Positions 1-11,033 of a stretch of 64,000 nt of DNA are shown here, one piece after another (position 1 is the stretch's first letter; every line of letters begins with the position of its first letter). A program made the position numbers and the translations under genes. The DNA is from Pararge aegeria. Its lineage: Eukaryota > Arthropoda > Insecta > Lepidoptera > Nymphalidae. The notes under the pieces were generated by a model. That model was not told the origin of the DNA. It made no database searches and saw nothing but the letters and a program-made list of their open reading frames with translations. Where the stretch lies: assembly GCF_905163445.1 (NCBI RefSeq), contig NC_053187.1:4278001-4342000 (forward strand), in the 5' to 3' direction.

Positions 1-1060
1 TTTCTAGACTCTTCTAGTACACAAAACGCGCATTAGCTAGTACGCGTGTTGTAGGTATAACCAATGGTATAAATTTGGGAATGCTGCACATAGTTTTGCG
101 TAGTTAAGTGCATAATAATTCATGTAAATTCAAGTAATTTAAAAGGTACTTTCTCGTCGAGAATGATAAAGTTTTAGCTTATAATATGCTGCAGACATGT
201 TGTTTGCATTTTAAAGTTATGCTCATAAACGTCAAAACCGAGTACATTTTCATTTATTCTAGACATTTGTGAGCTGATACGGGTACAAGCTTTGATTTGA
301 ACTTAAACATTGAAACAAACCATTTGATTATTGAAATACGGTTTAAATTCGGTGAAGTGTTTTAGAATTACACAGTAGATAAATTGTTGAATAATTTGAA
401 ATACGTTGCACCTGCTTTAATGATGATATTGCTGTGCTGTGGCTCGTGAGACCAGTTCCATAATACACGTTATAGAACACACCATGCTTGAGATCTTATG
501 AATTAAACATCGAAACCACCAGGTGCGTAAAAAAGTTAAAACCAAAACGACTGATGTTTTTAGATTCCCATAAAATATAACTTGTGTACATCTCAGAACA
601 ATGTGAGGTGTTCACTGGTCCTGACTGACTGACTTTTAATCTGTTGCTTTGTACCATAGTTAAAAATACAGGGGAGGAATGTTAACGTAACATAAAGGTC
701 GTAAAATTTCTTATTGTCTATGGTTACCTGGTTTTTACTTTAGGAGATTACTTGTGATCCTAAATAGTGTTTATGTACATGCATAATTACTTTACTGTTG
801 AACGGTTGAGAATAGGAGGAACTTTGATGCCCAAGTTTAGATCTAGTACTTCGATTGATTTGGCTCGTACAAATGCTACTTGCATTTGTCTAAAGCATTC
901 AAAACATAAGTTCGGTTATGTTAGTTTACCTTGGGTTTCATCATAATAAGCCACTATATCCTATAACAGTCCACTCCTAACGGGACAGTTGGCATAAATC
1001 ACGCTAGACTGGGTTGCAGGGGATGCTGCTGCCAGTGAAAAAAATCATAGAAGTGGGTAC
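1..1060. other. AT-rich non-coding, nothing recognised
   Basis: No open frame with coding character, no repeat family recognised and no RNA gene seen. Could be intergenic or intronic. Confidence 0.5.
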
Positions 1061-1068
1061 CAATCAGT

Positions 1069-1272
1069 CAGTGGCGTGCATAGAGGGTATGCACAGGGTA
1101 TGCAGATGATATAAAATTAAGAAAATCTCCAGTACGAGTCATAAATACTTAAGGGTAGGCTTTTATTAACTCTTACAATGCCTATTCTTAGGTTTTTTTT
1201 TACTCGGAGTAGACATTTTCTTGATTTTATATCATCTACATACCCTGTGCATACCCTCTATGCACGCCACTG
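1069..1272. mobile_element. hAT-type MITE with ~70-bp terminal inverted repeats
   Basis: A 204-bp element whose two ends are inverted copies over about 70 bp, starting CAGTGGCGTGCATAGAGGG on each side with a few mismatches (left arm about 1069-1138, right arm about 1202-1272). It is flanked by a perfect 8-bp target duplication, caatcagt, at 1061-1068 and 1273-1280. The 8-bp duplication and the CAGTGG start fit the hAT superfamily. No transposase is present, so it moved in trans. Confidence 0.88.
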
Positions 1273-1280
1273 CAATCAGT

Positions 1281-4200
1281 CCATATGCGCACGCACCTTA
1301 AATTAAATCGCAAAAAATATGAGTGGTTCTACTGTAGGTATGTCTTGTAGCATGGGGCCAGCCGTGATTTGCCGGCAGTTAATCTGTCAGCATTGTGACG
1401 AACGAACTAAACGCATGCGGGGCACTCTCATAAGCCTCTTCCACTGAGGATATGTTTTCGTTAGAGGCCTGTTTTTGAGCAGTAGTTGCTTCTATGTTTT
1501 TTTTCGTTCGGTTGCTGCCCGTACTCGGTTGTTTTCTCTATGTCGCTTGTATGACACCCCCGCGCCGGCCGAGGGTTGGTGACAACTATCTCCTAGTCTT
1601 TAAAACATGTATATTCTTACTCTCTTCCCTTAACTTCTGTTACCATTCGTCTGCAAAAAAAGCCGCTGCTGCTGCATTATTTTCAAATGTTCAAAGTAAG
1701 TGCTTTGTTATTTAATGTTTTCAAAGGATGATTAATTTAGTTTGTTAATATTATTAGCCTAAAATACATTGCTTTATCACGCCGATATTTTCAACGAAGG
1801 TTAAACTGCGGTTTTCCTTAACCTTCGTAAAATACTTTAGTCTTATGCTAATTTTATATAAAGATTACCGCATTTGTATATCTTCATTAATGTACAAATG
1901 CGATGCGTTGGAATAGAATTTCGAGAGTAACGGTTAATCAAAGCTGATGCGGCCATTACGATAGGAAGCTATGCATTGTCTTTATTTATTATGTTTTGTA
2001 ATCTTGAATGATTCCTTGAACTAATTTTCACATTTTGAACCTGTTCTAGACGTTTTTAATAATTATTTGAAGAATAAGCAAAAACATCTATAACAGGCTC
2101 AAATCGTAAAAATATTACAATAATACTTAGTAATGATTGGGCACCATTTTAAACTTCGGTGTTGATTATTCAGATGAGAAGACAAGGTTTTTACCATACT
2201 AAAATTATTATTTTAGGTATACAATACCTAAGAACTGTACTAGGAAACTTTAAAACAATATTCGAATTCAAAACATACAGCACAAATAAAAAAAATACGT
2301 TAGTCATAAAAAATACTAAAGTAAAGAAGTCTTACGTACATTTGGCCAACAACAGCTGTCTCCCATGTTTTATGCTTATGTACTGTGTTGAAAGTAAACT
2401 TACCATAAATTGTTCTTTATATTGAATGAATTGCTTTCATCCCTTTAGAACTACGTCTTTTATCTGCAAATATATTTAACAGATTTCAATTAAAGTTACT
2501 GGCACAGAGTCTATACCAAACATTTTGAAATAGTAAAAATAGCATGAGTAAAGCAAGTAAGGTTTCTTGAAGATATCGAGGTACATAGTAGAAAAAGTTG
2601 TAATAAATGTTGATTTACTTTTTTTAATTCTTATTATCTATTCATAGAATTGATGTGACGTGCTTAATCTATATATAACAAATTATATTTACTGTTTTAG
2701 CACGAAATCATAGGTTGTAATTTTGCGACTATTGCAAATGTTTAATGAAATATTGTTAAAGTTATAGGGATATTGCGTTTTGAAATTTCATATATTTTAT
2801 TTTAACATGTTCAATGTCAAAATATATATTTTCATAAAATAAGATTAAAATTTTGGATTTAAAGGTTGAGAGTTTAATGGAAATGGCTGGAATATCAAAA
2901 ATGGTGTTTATTAAATACCCATTAACCAATATTTCGAATCAAATGACTAAGGATTTTAGATTCGATCATTAAACCCATTTGAGTGAGAATTTAAAGGAAT
3001 ATCACAAGGCTCTATTCTTCCATTCCATTATATTTTGGTAATATATTCTGCTATTCGGCGGGATAAAGAGTGACCCTCTTTGCGGACAATCTGATAATGC
3101 ACTATTTAGTAATAAAAATCGTTGAGTCGTCGCGGTACGCCTGGCAGATGTGAAACGTCAAAACTATTTTGTGTAGAAAATATAATGCATGAAAGGATGA
3201 TTTATTATTAAAGGAAATAAACATCGTCCAATCAAAAAATACGGCATGGTTAATAACCAAGACAACATAATATTCAAATTTATTTTAAACAAAACAAAAA
3301 TTATAAAAATCGTATTAAAAGGGAAGTTTAATTTTACACCCACAGTTCGTCGCCACTCTGGCAGATTTTTTCACAACAACAATATTAGCATCAAAACTGG
3401 TTGATGTAGGACCACCCTCTGGAACCAGTTGAAACCAAAATGTGTTCGAGCATTGCCACAAGATCACTCAACGATACGGGTGTTTATTTTGGGTGACAAC
3501 TCCATATAGTTTGTTTGGTTTCACTCATTAGTCATTACCCTAAGCAACTCGCTGCCGATTCGGGTGTGAAATAAAAACAAGGCATCATGGCGCCAACACC
3601 AGAATATTGTGCGTACTCTGTTCAACTGTTTTGTAATTTATTTACAGCACTTCGAAAATAGAAGAGACGCAAAATGGAAGTGATATCATTATTAATGAAT
3701 TTAAAGTACGACAATAAGGAGGGGCGGAACAAAAGAGAAAATAAATCCTTTGTGTTCGATTCCTGCTGCCAAGGTTAAAAATTAATCTGAACTTTTTCAC
3801 AGAATGATCCTTTACTTCACGAATTCAAAGGTTTCGGAAAAGCAGTTTCATCATCATCATTCTATCTATTCAATTGAAGAGGGGGGTTTAAAAGCTTCGT
3901 CCTTCCATACGGTTACAATGCGGACTGATGGTTCTTTTAAATATTTTAACTTAAAATAACCTCTTTCATATATCTTTCGCTTGTCAGTACCTACTACTAC
4001 TACTAGTACTAAAATATTAATTCGTCACTCCTTAAAATTATTTGCGGTAAATAGGTACTTCTATTTTTCTGTCAAAACTGTGACTAAAATCTTTGCCTGT
4101 CACGTCATTGTTTTAAGATAGTTTCGCTTTTTACTCATATAGTTGAACATGCTCTAATTTTAGTTTTATCGACGTCTTAACTAAACAATGCAGCGCGGTT

Positions 4201-4431
4201 CAAAGATCACTATATAGTACACAGTCATTGTGGTCTTGCAATCCCTTATATTTATGTGTTAAATACGTTTCATGAATCAATTTTTATTCTTTTTAGCCGC
4301 TTTCTGTTATGTTAATAATCCTTATTAGTATTATTAAAAGGAGTATTAAATATAAGGGAAAAATAAAAAGAAACAGTATAACAAGAGGGGATAAGATACG
4401 GAAGTTTGAAGGATAGGTAGATTGTATTTGT
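1281..4431. other. AT-rich non-coding stretch
   Basis: No host exon or well-preserved repeat recognised. Contains the short hairpin at 1794-1828 and an imperfect inverted repeat at 2033-2057/2080-2104 (25-bp arms, four mismatches). A somewhat GC-richer segment at about 1500-1590 has an open frame of 73 codons with no recognisable domain. Confidence 0.45.
1794..1828. repeat. Perfect 11-bp hairpin
   Basis: acgaaggttaa (1794-1804) and its reverse complement (1818-1828) enclose 13 bases. A palindrome of this size can occur by chance in 64 kb; no function is inferred. Confidence 0.6.
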
Positions 4432-4446
4432 AAGTGGAGGGACGTA

Positions 4447-5120
4447 TTTATTATTATTTATAGAGGGGACGCCTGCCATTGCCAGACGGGTGATCAGTCC
4501 TCTGTAAGGACTATTCCACCCTATTGCCCATGTTGAGACAAAGGTTTACTGGTGTCCCGGCAGCATCCCCCCCTGAAACCTACCAGTCTCTTTTGTGAAC
4601 CTCAGGATATCCCCTATAGAGAGGTTTGCTAGGTCTTCTACACTAAAACTGTCCTTACCTTGTAGTTCCCATCTTACCATCGCGTACATGGGGCACTCAG
4701 CTATGAAATGAAAACTGGTTTCCATCTCGCCACACTCTGGACAGGATGGATCTTCTGCAATTCTCATTACCGTTAGGTGTCAATTTAACAGGCAATGTCC
4801 TGTGGTTATGCCTGCTACCAGTGCTATATTGGTTCTGCTCCGTGACATTAGTTGTTTTGTCTTCTTCTTGTCGAATGACTTCAGAAACAATTTCGATTGC
4901 CTGTATTGCGTTGAATTGTTCCATCTTGCATTCGATTCTCTTTCCGTGATGCCTTCTATCACTCTTTTTGTGATGTTGTATGGAATGGGTAAACAAGGCT
5001 CAGGCCCGTAAAATTGGATGCTTGCGCCCATTCTTGCTAGCTCATCTGCTTTTTCGTTGCCCTGATTTCCTTTATGGCCAGGAACCCAGGCAATCGACAC
5101 TTTTGTTAACTCAGCTAGTG
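4447..5120 (-). mobile_element. 5'-truncated RNase H-encoding LINE with 15-bp target duplication
   Basis: Minus-strand non-LTR retrotransposon tail. A perfect 15-bp direct repeat, aagtggagggacgta, flanks it at 4432-4446 and 5121-5135. The 3' end is a TAA-rich tail (the plus strand reads tttattattattta from 4447), as in I-clade LINEs. The coding part has the last RNase H motif and a CCHC motif. The insertion is 674 bp, so most of the element was lost by 5' truncation at integration. The I-clade is an inference from RNase H plus the TAA tail. Confidence 0.9.
4546..5118 (-). pseudogene. LINE ORF2 C-terminus: RNase H end plus CCHC motif, one in-frame stop
   Basis: Reads in a single frame from 5118 to 4546 with one TGA at 4782-4780. 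The N-terminal part carries WVPGHKGNQGNEKADELARM, the final RNase H block with its catalytic Asp. The C-terminal part carries a CCHC pattern, CPECGEMETSFHFIAEC. No frameshift is apparent, so the copy is moderately young but dead. Confidence 0.88.
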
Positions 5121-5385
5121 AAGTGGAGGGACGTAAATCATGTCACCAGAAGATTGTTGAATATACAATAAAGCAAAGGGCAAAGACATACAGAAAGACC
5201 AAAAAAGAGATGGACTTTTTATAAAATAAAAGAGATGAGATGAAAGTGAATTGTCTGATAGAAGTCGGTGGGAGGAAAAACGTTTTGCCAGTCCTACATG
5301 CTGTGGAATACGGGCAAGAAGATGAAAATGTTTTATAGATATTTACGTACCGCCTTAATTTTGGAAACTCGAAGATGTAGTACTT

Positions 5386-5544
5386 CAGGGCCCTGATTAT
5401 CTATTGCATAGAAATATTAAGTACGCCCAAAATGCATTTTATGAGGCAATCTTTGAAATCTTCAGACAAGTGTTGCCATTTTTTACGTCAAGAATATCAA
5501 TTATGTTTATTGCGATCAGAATACAAAAGAGAGTCAGGGCCCTG
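5386..5544. mobile_element. Possible short hAT-like MITE
   Basis: 159 bp bounded by CAGGGCCCTGAT on the left and the reverse complement of CAGGGCCCTGACTC on the right. The ends resemble hAT termini, but the flanking 8 bases do not match, so a target duplication cannot be shown. CAGGGCCCTG is itself palindromic, which weakens the argument. Confidence 0.45.
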
Positions 5545-6114
5545 GTGAAATCTCAGCCCGGGTGGTTCTTTAATCGTTAAATAAATAACGACCGATTTCC
5601 GATTACCCTTGAATGAATACATGAATCAAATCGGTCGATTTCGTGATGGAACGTGCACGTTTGATTTATCATTATTGATCACCTTCGCTGCTCGGTCGAT
5701 TTGGCTTAGATAATAATAAATTAGGAGCGTAATCATTTCTTAAACCAGTTACTTTAGGTTATATAAGCGTTGAGACATACCTATTTGATTACCTACTACA
5801 TCACCTAACGCATCACCTCGAACCCCATTTAATATTTTTTTGATGTGCAATTAAGCTCAGCGTTCATATTTAATGATTTGTTAAGTTTACTTGAATATCT
5901 TCGATAATCTTAATAACTCAACCGTTCCAATTACAATCTAAAAATCGGTATTTGTAACAAAACAGGTATTAGATTTTTAGGTATTCGTTAGACGTACCGA
6001 TTGTCGATTTTGATTTCATTCAGGTTACATCGTGACGAAATATATTCAAGAGCCAATCGAATTAAATTTAATGCATCAAAAAAAAATAATTATACATAAC
6101 TGCCATCCTTCTAG

Positions 6115-6423
6115 TCATCATCATCATCATCACATCATTACTGGCCCACTACAGACCACGGGTCTCCAACAATGAGAAGGGGTAAGGCCGTAGTCCACCA
6201 CGCTGGCCCAGTGCGGATTGGTTGACTCACCATACCTTTGAGAACATTATGCAGAACTATCAGGCATGCAGGTTTCCCCAAGATGTTTTTCTTCACCTTT
6301 GAAGCGATGTTTTAATTACTTAAAACGCAAATAACTCAGAAAAGTTAGAGGTGCGTGCTGGGATTCGAACTCGCCCCCTCGAAGGTGAGGTCGAGCTCGT
6401 ATCCATTGCGATATCACCGCTTA
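6115..6423 (-). mobile_element. SINE-B copy, near full length
   Basis: tRNA-derived SINE, the commonest repeat in this window. In element orientation it begins GCGGTGATATCGC, has a box B-like ATTCGAACTC segment read from the other strand, a body including CTGGCCCAGTGCGGATTGG on the plus strand, and ends in a GAT/ATG microsatellite (plus-strand tcatcatcatcatc at the low end). Its tRNA-like head is diverged and is not a functional tRNA. Confidence 0.85.
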
Positions 6424-6424
6424 T

Positions 6425-6612
6425 CCTTCTTAATATTACTTCCTATTTCTTAACACATCATTTACTCTGTTGAAGAGTTTAAATATATAACATTAAGAAT
6501 AATAATCACATATTTTTTTAATTCTACAGTTTATACTAAATTAGTGCCATCCTTCTTATTGTGCTCCTATTTTTTTTCTATTCAGATTTAAACTCTGTTG
6601 AAGAGTTTTAAA
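6425..6612. repeat. Imperfect direct duplication ~120 bp apart
   Basis: catccttctta...tcctattt...ctctgttgaagagttt occurs at about 6425-6482 and again at about 6548-6612. This is a local duplication in AT-rich DNA with no coding content. Confidence 0.5.
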
Positions 6613-7590
6613 AGAACACTAGCAGGACTATCTATTAAAATTGATTGTACTATTTGATATTTCTTTATTCAGCACAATATAACGCACACTGATCTACATC
6701 TAAAATCGATCGACGTGCCATATCTTGTCACATGCACATTTTACAGCCGTACCTAAAACATTTTTCTAGAACTGTCGCGTCGTCAGCAAACATTATCTCA
6801 TATCGATACGGCGCCATTGTCCCGATATGTGCATCGAGTGAACTGATAGTAATCATCTGGTGATAGCAAAATTTAATGAAACAAACACTTATATGTTTGA
6901 AGTAAAATTTACACACAATGTTCGATTTTACCGTCACGTGACTCAAATAAATATTTTTAAACGCGAAAGTGATGTTAAGAGCTATTATCGTCTACTTCCC
7001 GACTAATATTATAAAATAGTTGATGCCCTTCGTTCGCTTAGTTTGACCTGAACTATCAATAGGTAAAAAAACATTTTGATCTCTTGCTCTGTGGAACAAA
7101 ATATGTATCCCACTTACGTTGCGGCGTGGAAAGTAGCCTATGTGCTATTCCAGACTCCATCTACCATCTATACCTATGCTTAAATTCAACCAGAACCCTT
7201 CAACCGATCTGGCGTGTTTAAGTAACAATCATGATAACTGTTATCTAAGCGCTACCCTGTTGCAAGGTTTTTTAAGCTAAAATAGCTGGATGTTGATAAT
7301 ATATACAACACACTTACAGTTTCAAACGTGCCTATGTGATATCTGCATATCGTCTGCGAAAGGTGCAGATCTTCTTGTGGGGTTGAACATATGCTTTTAG
7401 GATTCCTAAGTTAATTTAGGACCTACCAGTGCATACATTTAAACAATGACAGAGTAATAAAAAAAAAAAAGTGGGTATGTATACGCGGGTCTCGGGAAAA
7501 GTTAGAAGTAATTATTGAAAATATAATAATGTATAAGAAGTCCGGAGACAGTTATTTCGAATACACAGACAGATACTTCCACCACAGACA
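6613..7590. other. Non-coding stretch
   Basis: No exon recognised. At about 7340-7400 a short plus-strand piece (catcgtctgcgaaaggtgcag) matches the reverse complement of 8752-8777, so it is a fragment of the same LINE tail. Confidence 0.45.
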
Positions 7591-7591
7591 G

Positions 7592-7845
7592 ATCATCATA
7601 TCAGCCAATTACCGGGCCATTACGGGCACGGGTGTCCTACAATGAAAAGGACTTAGATCGTAGTCCACCACGCTAGCCCAGTGCGAATTGGTGGACTCCA
7701 CACGCCTTTGAGGACAATTAGGAGAACTCTCTGGCAGGTTTCCTCATAATGTTTTCCTTCACCGTTGAAGCAAGTGTCATTTTGAACTGTTCGAGCCCCG
7801 CCGAAAGTGAAGCCGAAGTCCTAACCACTAGGTTATGACCGCTTC
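7592..7845 (-). mobile_element. SINE-B copy, diverged
   Basis: Same family and order as the copy at 6115-6423. The body matches (accacgctagcccagtgcga, ttccttcaccgttgaagcaa) and the head ends in ggttatgaccgctt. It has internal deletions around the box B region. Confidence 0.8.
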
Positions 7846-8364
7846 AAGGCAGCTTATATGTTGATGTAATTGTATTTATTTGTCTCGACATAAAAAAGAT
7901 GTCATGCAACGTAAAAAGTGCCAACGGCATGAAGTTACAAGCTGAATATTCGGTTACAGTATGTCAAAATCAAGGCCACTACGAAAGGCTGGTCATGTTA
8001 GACTGTATGGTTTCCTAACATTCGCTGTTTTTATACGATCGAATGGGCCGCTGTGTTGAGAACAAGGTCAGCTGTTGACAGTCACTATAATAGATTTATA
8101 TTTATAGCTGAAGAACTACATGCCAGTCTAATGTTAATACAATAAATAAATTTACCAAGAACTGGCTCCAACACCACCTATCTAGAAAGTTAAAAATGAT
8201 CATACGAAGATCTAAAGTTGACATAAAAGAAATGTTATCAGCTTTATCTCAACCCAGGACGTCTTTTACTGATCATAGGTCTTTTGTAGTGATTTTCACA
8301 CGTTACGGTTTTATGCAGCTTGTATTCAGCGACTCTGTATATGCCATCTGTCTACTGTTTCAAA
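7846..8364. other. Non-coding stretch
   Basis: No recognised gene or repeat until the poly-A/T run at 8360-8378 that begins the LINE tail. Confidence 0.4.
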
Positions 8365-8760
8365 AAAAAAAAAAAAATTCAAAATTCATTTATTTTAAGT
8401 AGGCCTAATACAAGCACTTTTGAAACGTCAAGTCTGTCCGTGTGTAGTGACTCTACCACCGGTTCGGAAGGCAGATTCTACCGAGAAGAAGCCGGCAAGA
8501 AACTCAGCAGTTGCTCTTTTCCAACATCAAAAATTTACATTTTATATTTTAACATTCATTTTTCTATCTTGTGAGAGATGAAAGCGGAGCCGGATGCTTC
8601 CAAGCAACCTTGTCATTAAGAAACTCATCAATTGTATAATAACCTCGCTGTAATAAATGTGTTTTAACACATTCTTTAAACTTATGGATAGGTCCAAAAT
8701 TACCTTAGGAATCATATTATAAAAGCGTATACTCAATCCCACAAATGACTTCTGCACCTT
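8365..8760 (-). mobile_element. LINE 3' end (tail family T1), with ORF2 C-terminus
   Basis: In minus orientation it reads a degraded ORF end (KVQKSFVGLSIRFYNMIP, then ...LKNVLKHIYYS, typical of the C-terminal tail of insect LINE reverse transcriptases), followed by a conserved 3' UTR (plus-strand ccggcaagaaactcagcagt) and a terminal gaattttgaatttttt tail. The 8380-8545 part is nearly identical to 49500-49655. A GAATTTT-type tail and this ORF end suggest a CR1/Zenon-like LINE; the clade is tentative. Confidence 0.75.
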
Positions 8761-8811
8761 TCGCAGACGATATGCAGATGTTACTAACTTATATCCATTT
8801 TAGGCAGAGAT

Positions 8812-8905
8812 ACTCCGAGCGTAGCTCTTTTCATTGCCCGTTGAGTGTTCAGAGTCTTCTTGTGAGGTTAGGCGACTATGTTTCGGATCCATAAGTCAAG
8901 ACAAT
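8812..8905 (-). pseudogene. LINE reverse-transcriptase fragment (QRAMKRATLGVSL)
   Basis: The minus strand reads KTLNTQRAMKRATLGVSLPK, the conserved block after the reverse transcriptase domain in endonuclease/RT LINEs (usually QRAMERAMLG.S.RD). It is from the same family as the better-preserved fragment at 38845-39245. Confidence 0.7.
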
Positions 8906-9336
8906 ACGAGCTCTAAGAAGCCATTGGTCTTAAGGCAAAATTAGATAATAAAACCTCTTTGGCATTTTATATGCAGTTAAAGATTAAAATGCCGTAGAGA
9001 ATCTAGAGTGAAGTGCGACGCTAAACACTTTACCTTCAGCTATTACTAGTACATAACAAAGCCGGTTTAGTTTTTTTTCTCAATCCTGTTACATTGAACT
9101 TAATCATCGAAGCCATTGCGCTCTTGTCGTTATTACTTTCTCTAAAAAGTAGTGTCCTTGACTTTTTTTCTAACGTTTAGTTAACGTTAGAAAAAAAGTC
9201 ACACGAGTTGACACAAAAAGTCTTATCTTTTTTAACACTTTCTCCAAAAATTTTCCAAGTTTCAAGACACCTATGCTTATATATTATATTATGATAATTT
9301 GTTTACCAAAAATAACGTAAACATTTTAGTAATGTG
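8906..9336. other. Non-coding stretch with a perfect hairpin
   Basis: No coding signal. Contains the 19-bp-arm hairpin at 9159-9201. Confidence 0.5.
9159..9201. repeat. Perfect 19-bp inverted repeat, 5-base loop
   Basis: Arms 9159-9177 and 9183-9201 (gactttttttctaacgtt and its complement, plus one outer pair) with loop tagtt. Strong snap-back structure; it may be a MITE remnant or an inverted duplication. Confidence 0.85.
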
Positions 9337-9584
9337 ATGCGGTGATAGCCTAGCAGATGCAGCTTCGCCTTCACTTTTGGGGGACCGAGTTCGAGACCCA
9401 GCACACACCACAATTTTTCCTAAGTTCACATAACTCAGAAACAATTGTGGTTTTTTAAGAAATTGAAAAATCACATTAGGAGAAATATATCATTAGGAAA
9501 CCTGCAGGCCTGTGAGTTCCTAATAATGTTATTAAAGACGCGACCAATCTGCACTGGGCTTGATATGATGATGATGATGATGAT
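9337..9584 (+). mobile_element. SINE-B copy, diverged
   Basis: Starts gcggtgatagcc, has a box B-like gaccgagttcgagacccagc, and ends in the family's (GAT)n tail (tgatatgatgatgatgatga). The middle contains an internal rearrangement or deletion. Confidence 0.8.
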
Positions 9585-9656
9585 AGTTATTTATTCAGTC
9601 CTTAATACTTATTCTAGTAATGAAACTTATGAACTAATAGGGCTGATATGTGAATG

Positions 9657-9770
9657 AATGAATATACTTTTATTGCACACCACAAAAAGTACATACAACA
9701 AAAAGAAAAGTATAAAAGTCAAAAATTACCATGAATTAACAGATAAAATAAACACCACCTCAATGTCACA
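9657..9770 (-). mobile_element. LINE 3' tail (family T2)
   Basis: The minus strand ends ...gtggtgtgcaataaaagtat followed by a ttca-type tail. The same tail form occurs at 16945-17060, 30598-30700 and 37244-37300. No ORF survives. Confidence 0.5.
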
Positions 9771-10104
9771 AAATAAAACTATTATAGTACTAACCACCAA
9801 ACCTCGTGGGACAGTAAACCATCGATACAACTTGTTATCGCTAGGTAACATAAGCTGTTGATAATAATCCCTAATACTCGGCGAGAACAAAGTATAATCG
9901 TTATACCTTTAAATACTTACGAAGGTTACGTGGCAATGGTACCAATTCTATTGTACAGAAATCTCTGAAATAAACGAATTTGACAGGTCAGCAGGCAGGG
10001 AATATTGTAAGAAGGATACATCTACTTTTTTAAATACTGCTGCGGGGCTTGATTTGAAATCAACGACTTCAAAACAAGAAGATCTTCTCAATCGATCGGA
10101 TATC
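9771..10104. other. Non-coding stretch, nothing recognised
   Basis: No exon, repeat family or RNA gene identified. Confidence 0.4.
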
Positions 10105-10463
10105 GTCTTCGATAAAATAAGTAGTTCATAGGCATTAGAGGTTCATTATCTTTTGTCTCTGAGACTTATCTGTGACACCTGAAACCTAATAGTTTTTCAG
10201 TAAACCACTGCCATAGATTTTAATGAAATCAGATACAGCTCTATCAAAAGTAAAATCAAGTGACTCTTATTAAATAGGTACAATGCACGTGTCTGTCTTT
10301 TATATTTTATAGGGTTGTCATAAATAAACACCTAAATGCTTTGAATTATTGTATGGAAAAACAAATGTGCTTCACCTGATTTAATATTTTTAAAGGATGA
10401 TTCCTGATGAAATATACTTATGCATCCTTCAACAGTATTTCGTAGTTCCGTTACACATTGTAT
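10105..10463 (-). mobile_element. MITE-1 copy 1
   Basis: Diverged minus-strand copy of a ~400-bp element found four times here. Its right end reads atttcgtagttccgttacac on the plus strand, matching the TIR described for the 38384-38797 copy; internal matches include ctgagacttatctgtgac and agggttgtcataaataaac. Confidence 0.72.
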
Positions 10464-10891
10464 AATTAAGTATTAAAAGTAAACCATCTTAATTGGGAAG
10501 ATGAACGTTGATTTCAATATAAGCGCCACACAACGTTATTGATATCATAAACTGCAATAAACTTGTCACGGCGATGAATCATAACCCGGACAAACACGAA
10601 CTGATCCCGGAATAACAGCGGCTTCCCGGAGGATATGATCCATCATCGTTTCATCGGCAAGGTAAAGAGGAAAGAATATTCTTTTTTGCTTTTTTGTTTA
10701 TTCGAAAAGTTGTTATTTACACATCAATGTGTTTGAAAACTTTTGAGTTTTAACTTACGTTTGAAAATAATCTATACAAATGTTATAAGAGCGTAACGGT
10801 CTCTATTTATTTATTTGATTCTTAGCCACAGCTCAGACAGGAACTTATCTTGACATAATTTGGCAGAAATTTTACTAGCATAAGTAATATG
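10464..10891. other. Non-coding stretch, nothing recognised
   Basis: A modestly GC-rich patch at about 10565-10670 has no open frame of note. Confidence 0.4.
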
Positions 10892-11033
10892 TACTTGCTT
10901 TAACAGAATAGGAGAACCCCGTGAGGAAACCTACATGCCTGAGATTTTTCCATAGTTTCTTAAGGGCGTGGGAGGTCTACCACAGTGCGTGCTGGGCCAG
11001 CATGCCGGACCTTCTCATACTGAGAGGAAACCC
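10892..11033 (+). mobile_element. SINE-B 3' fragment
   Basis: Matches the body of SINE-B from the acttgctttaac segment through gtgaggaaacctacatgcctga to gctgggccagcatgcc. Head and GAT tail are missing. Confidence 0.7.
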
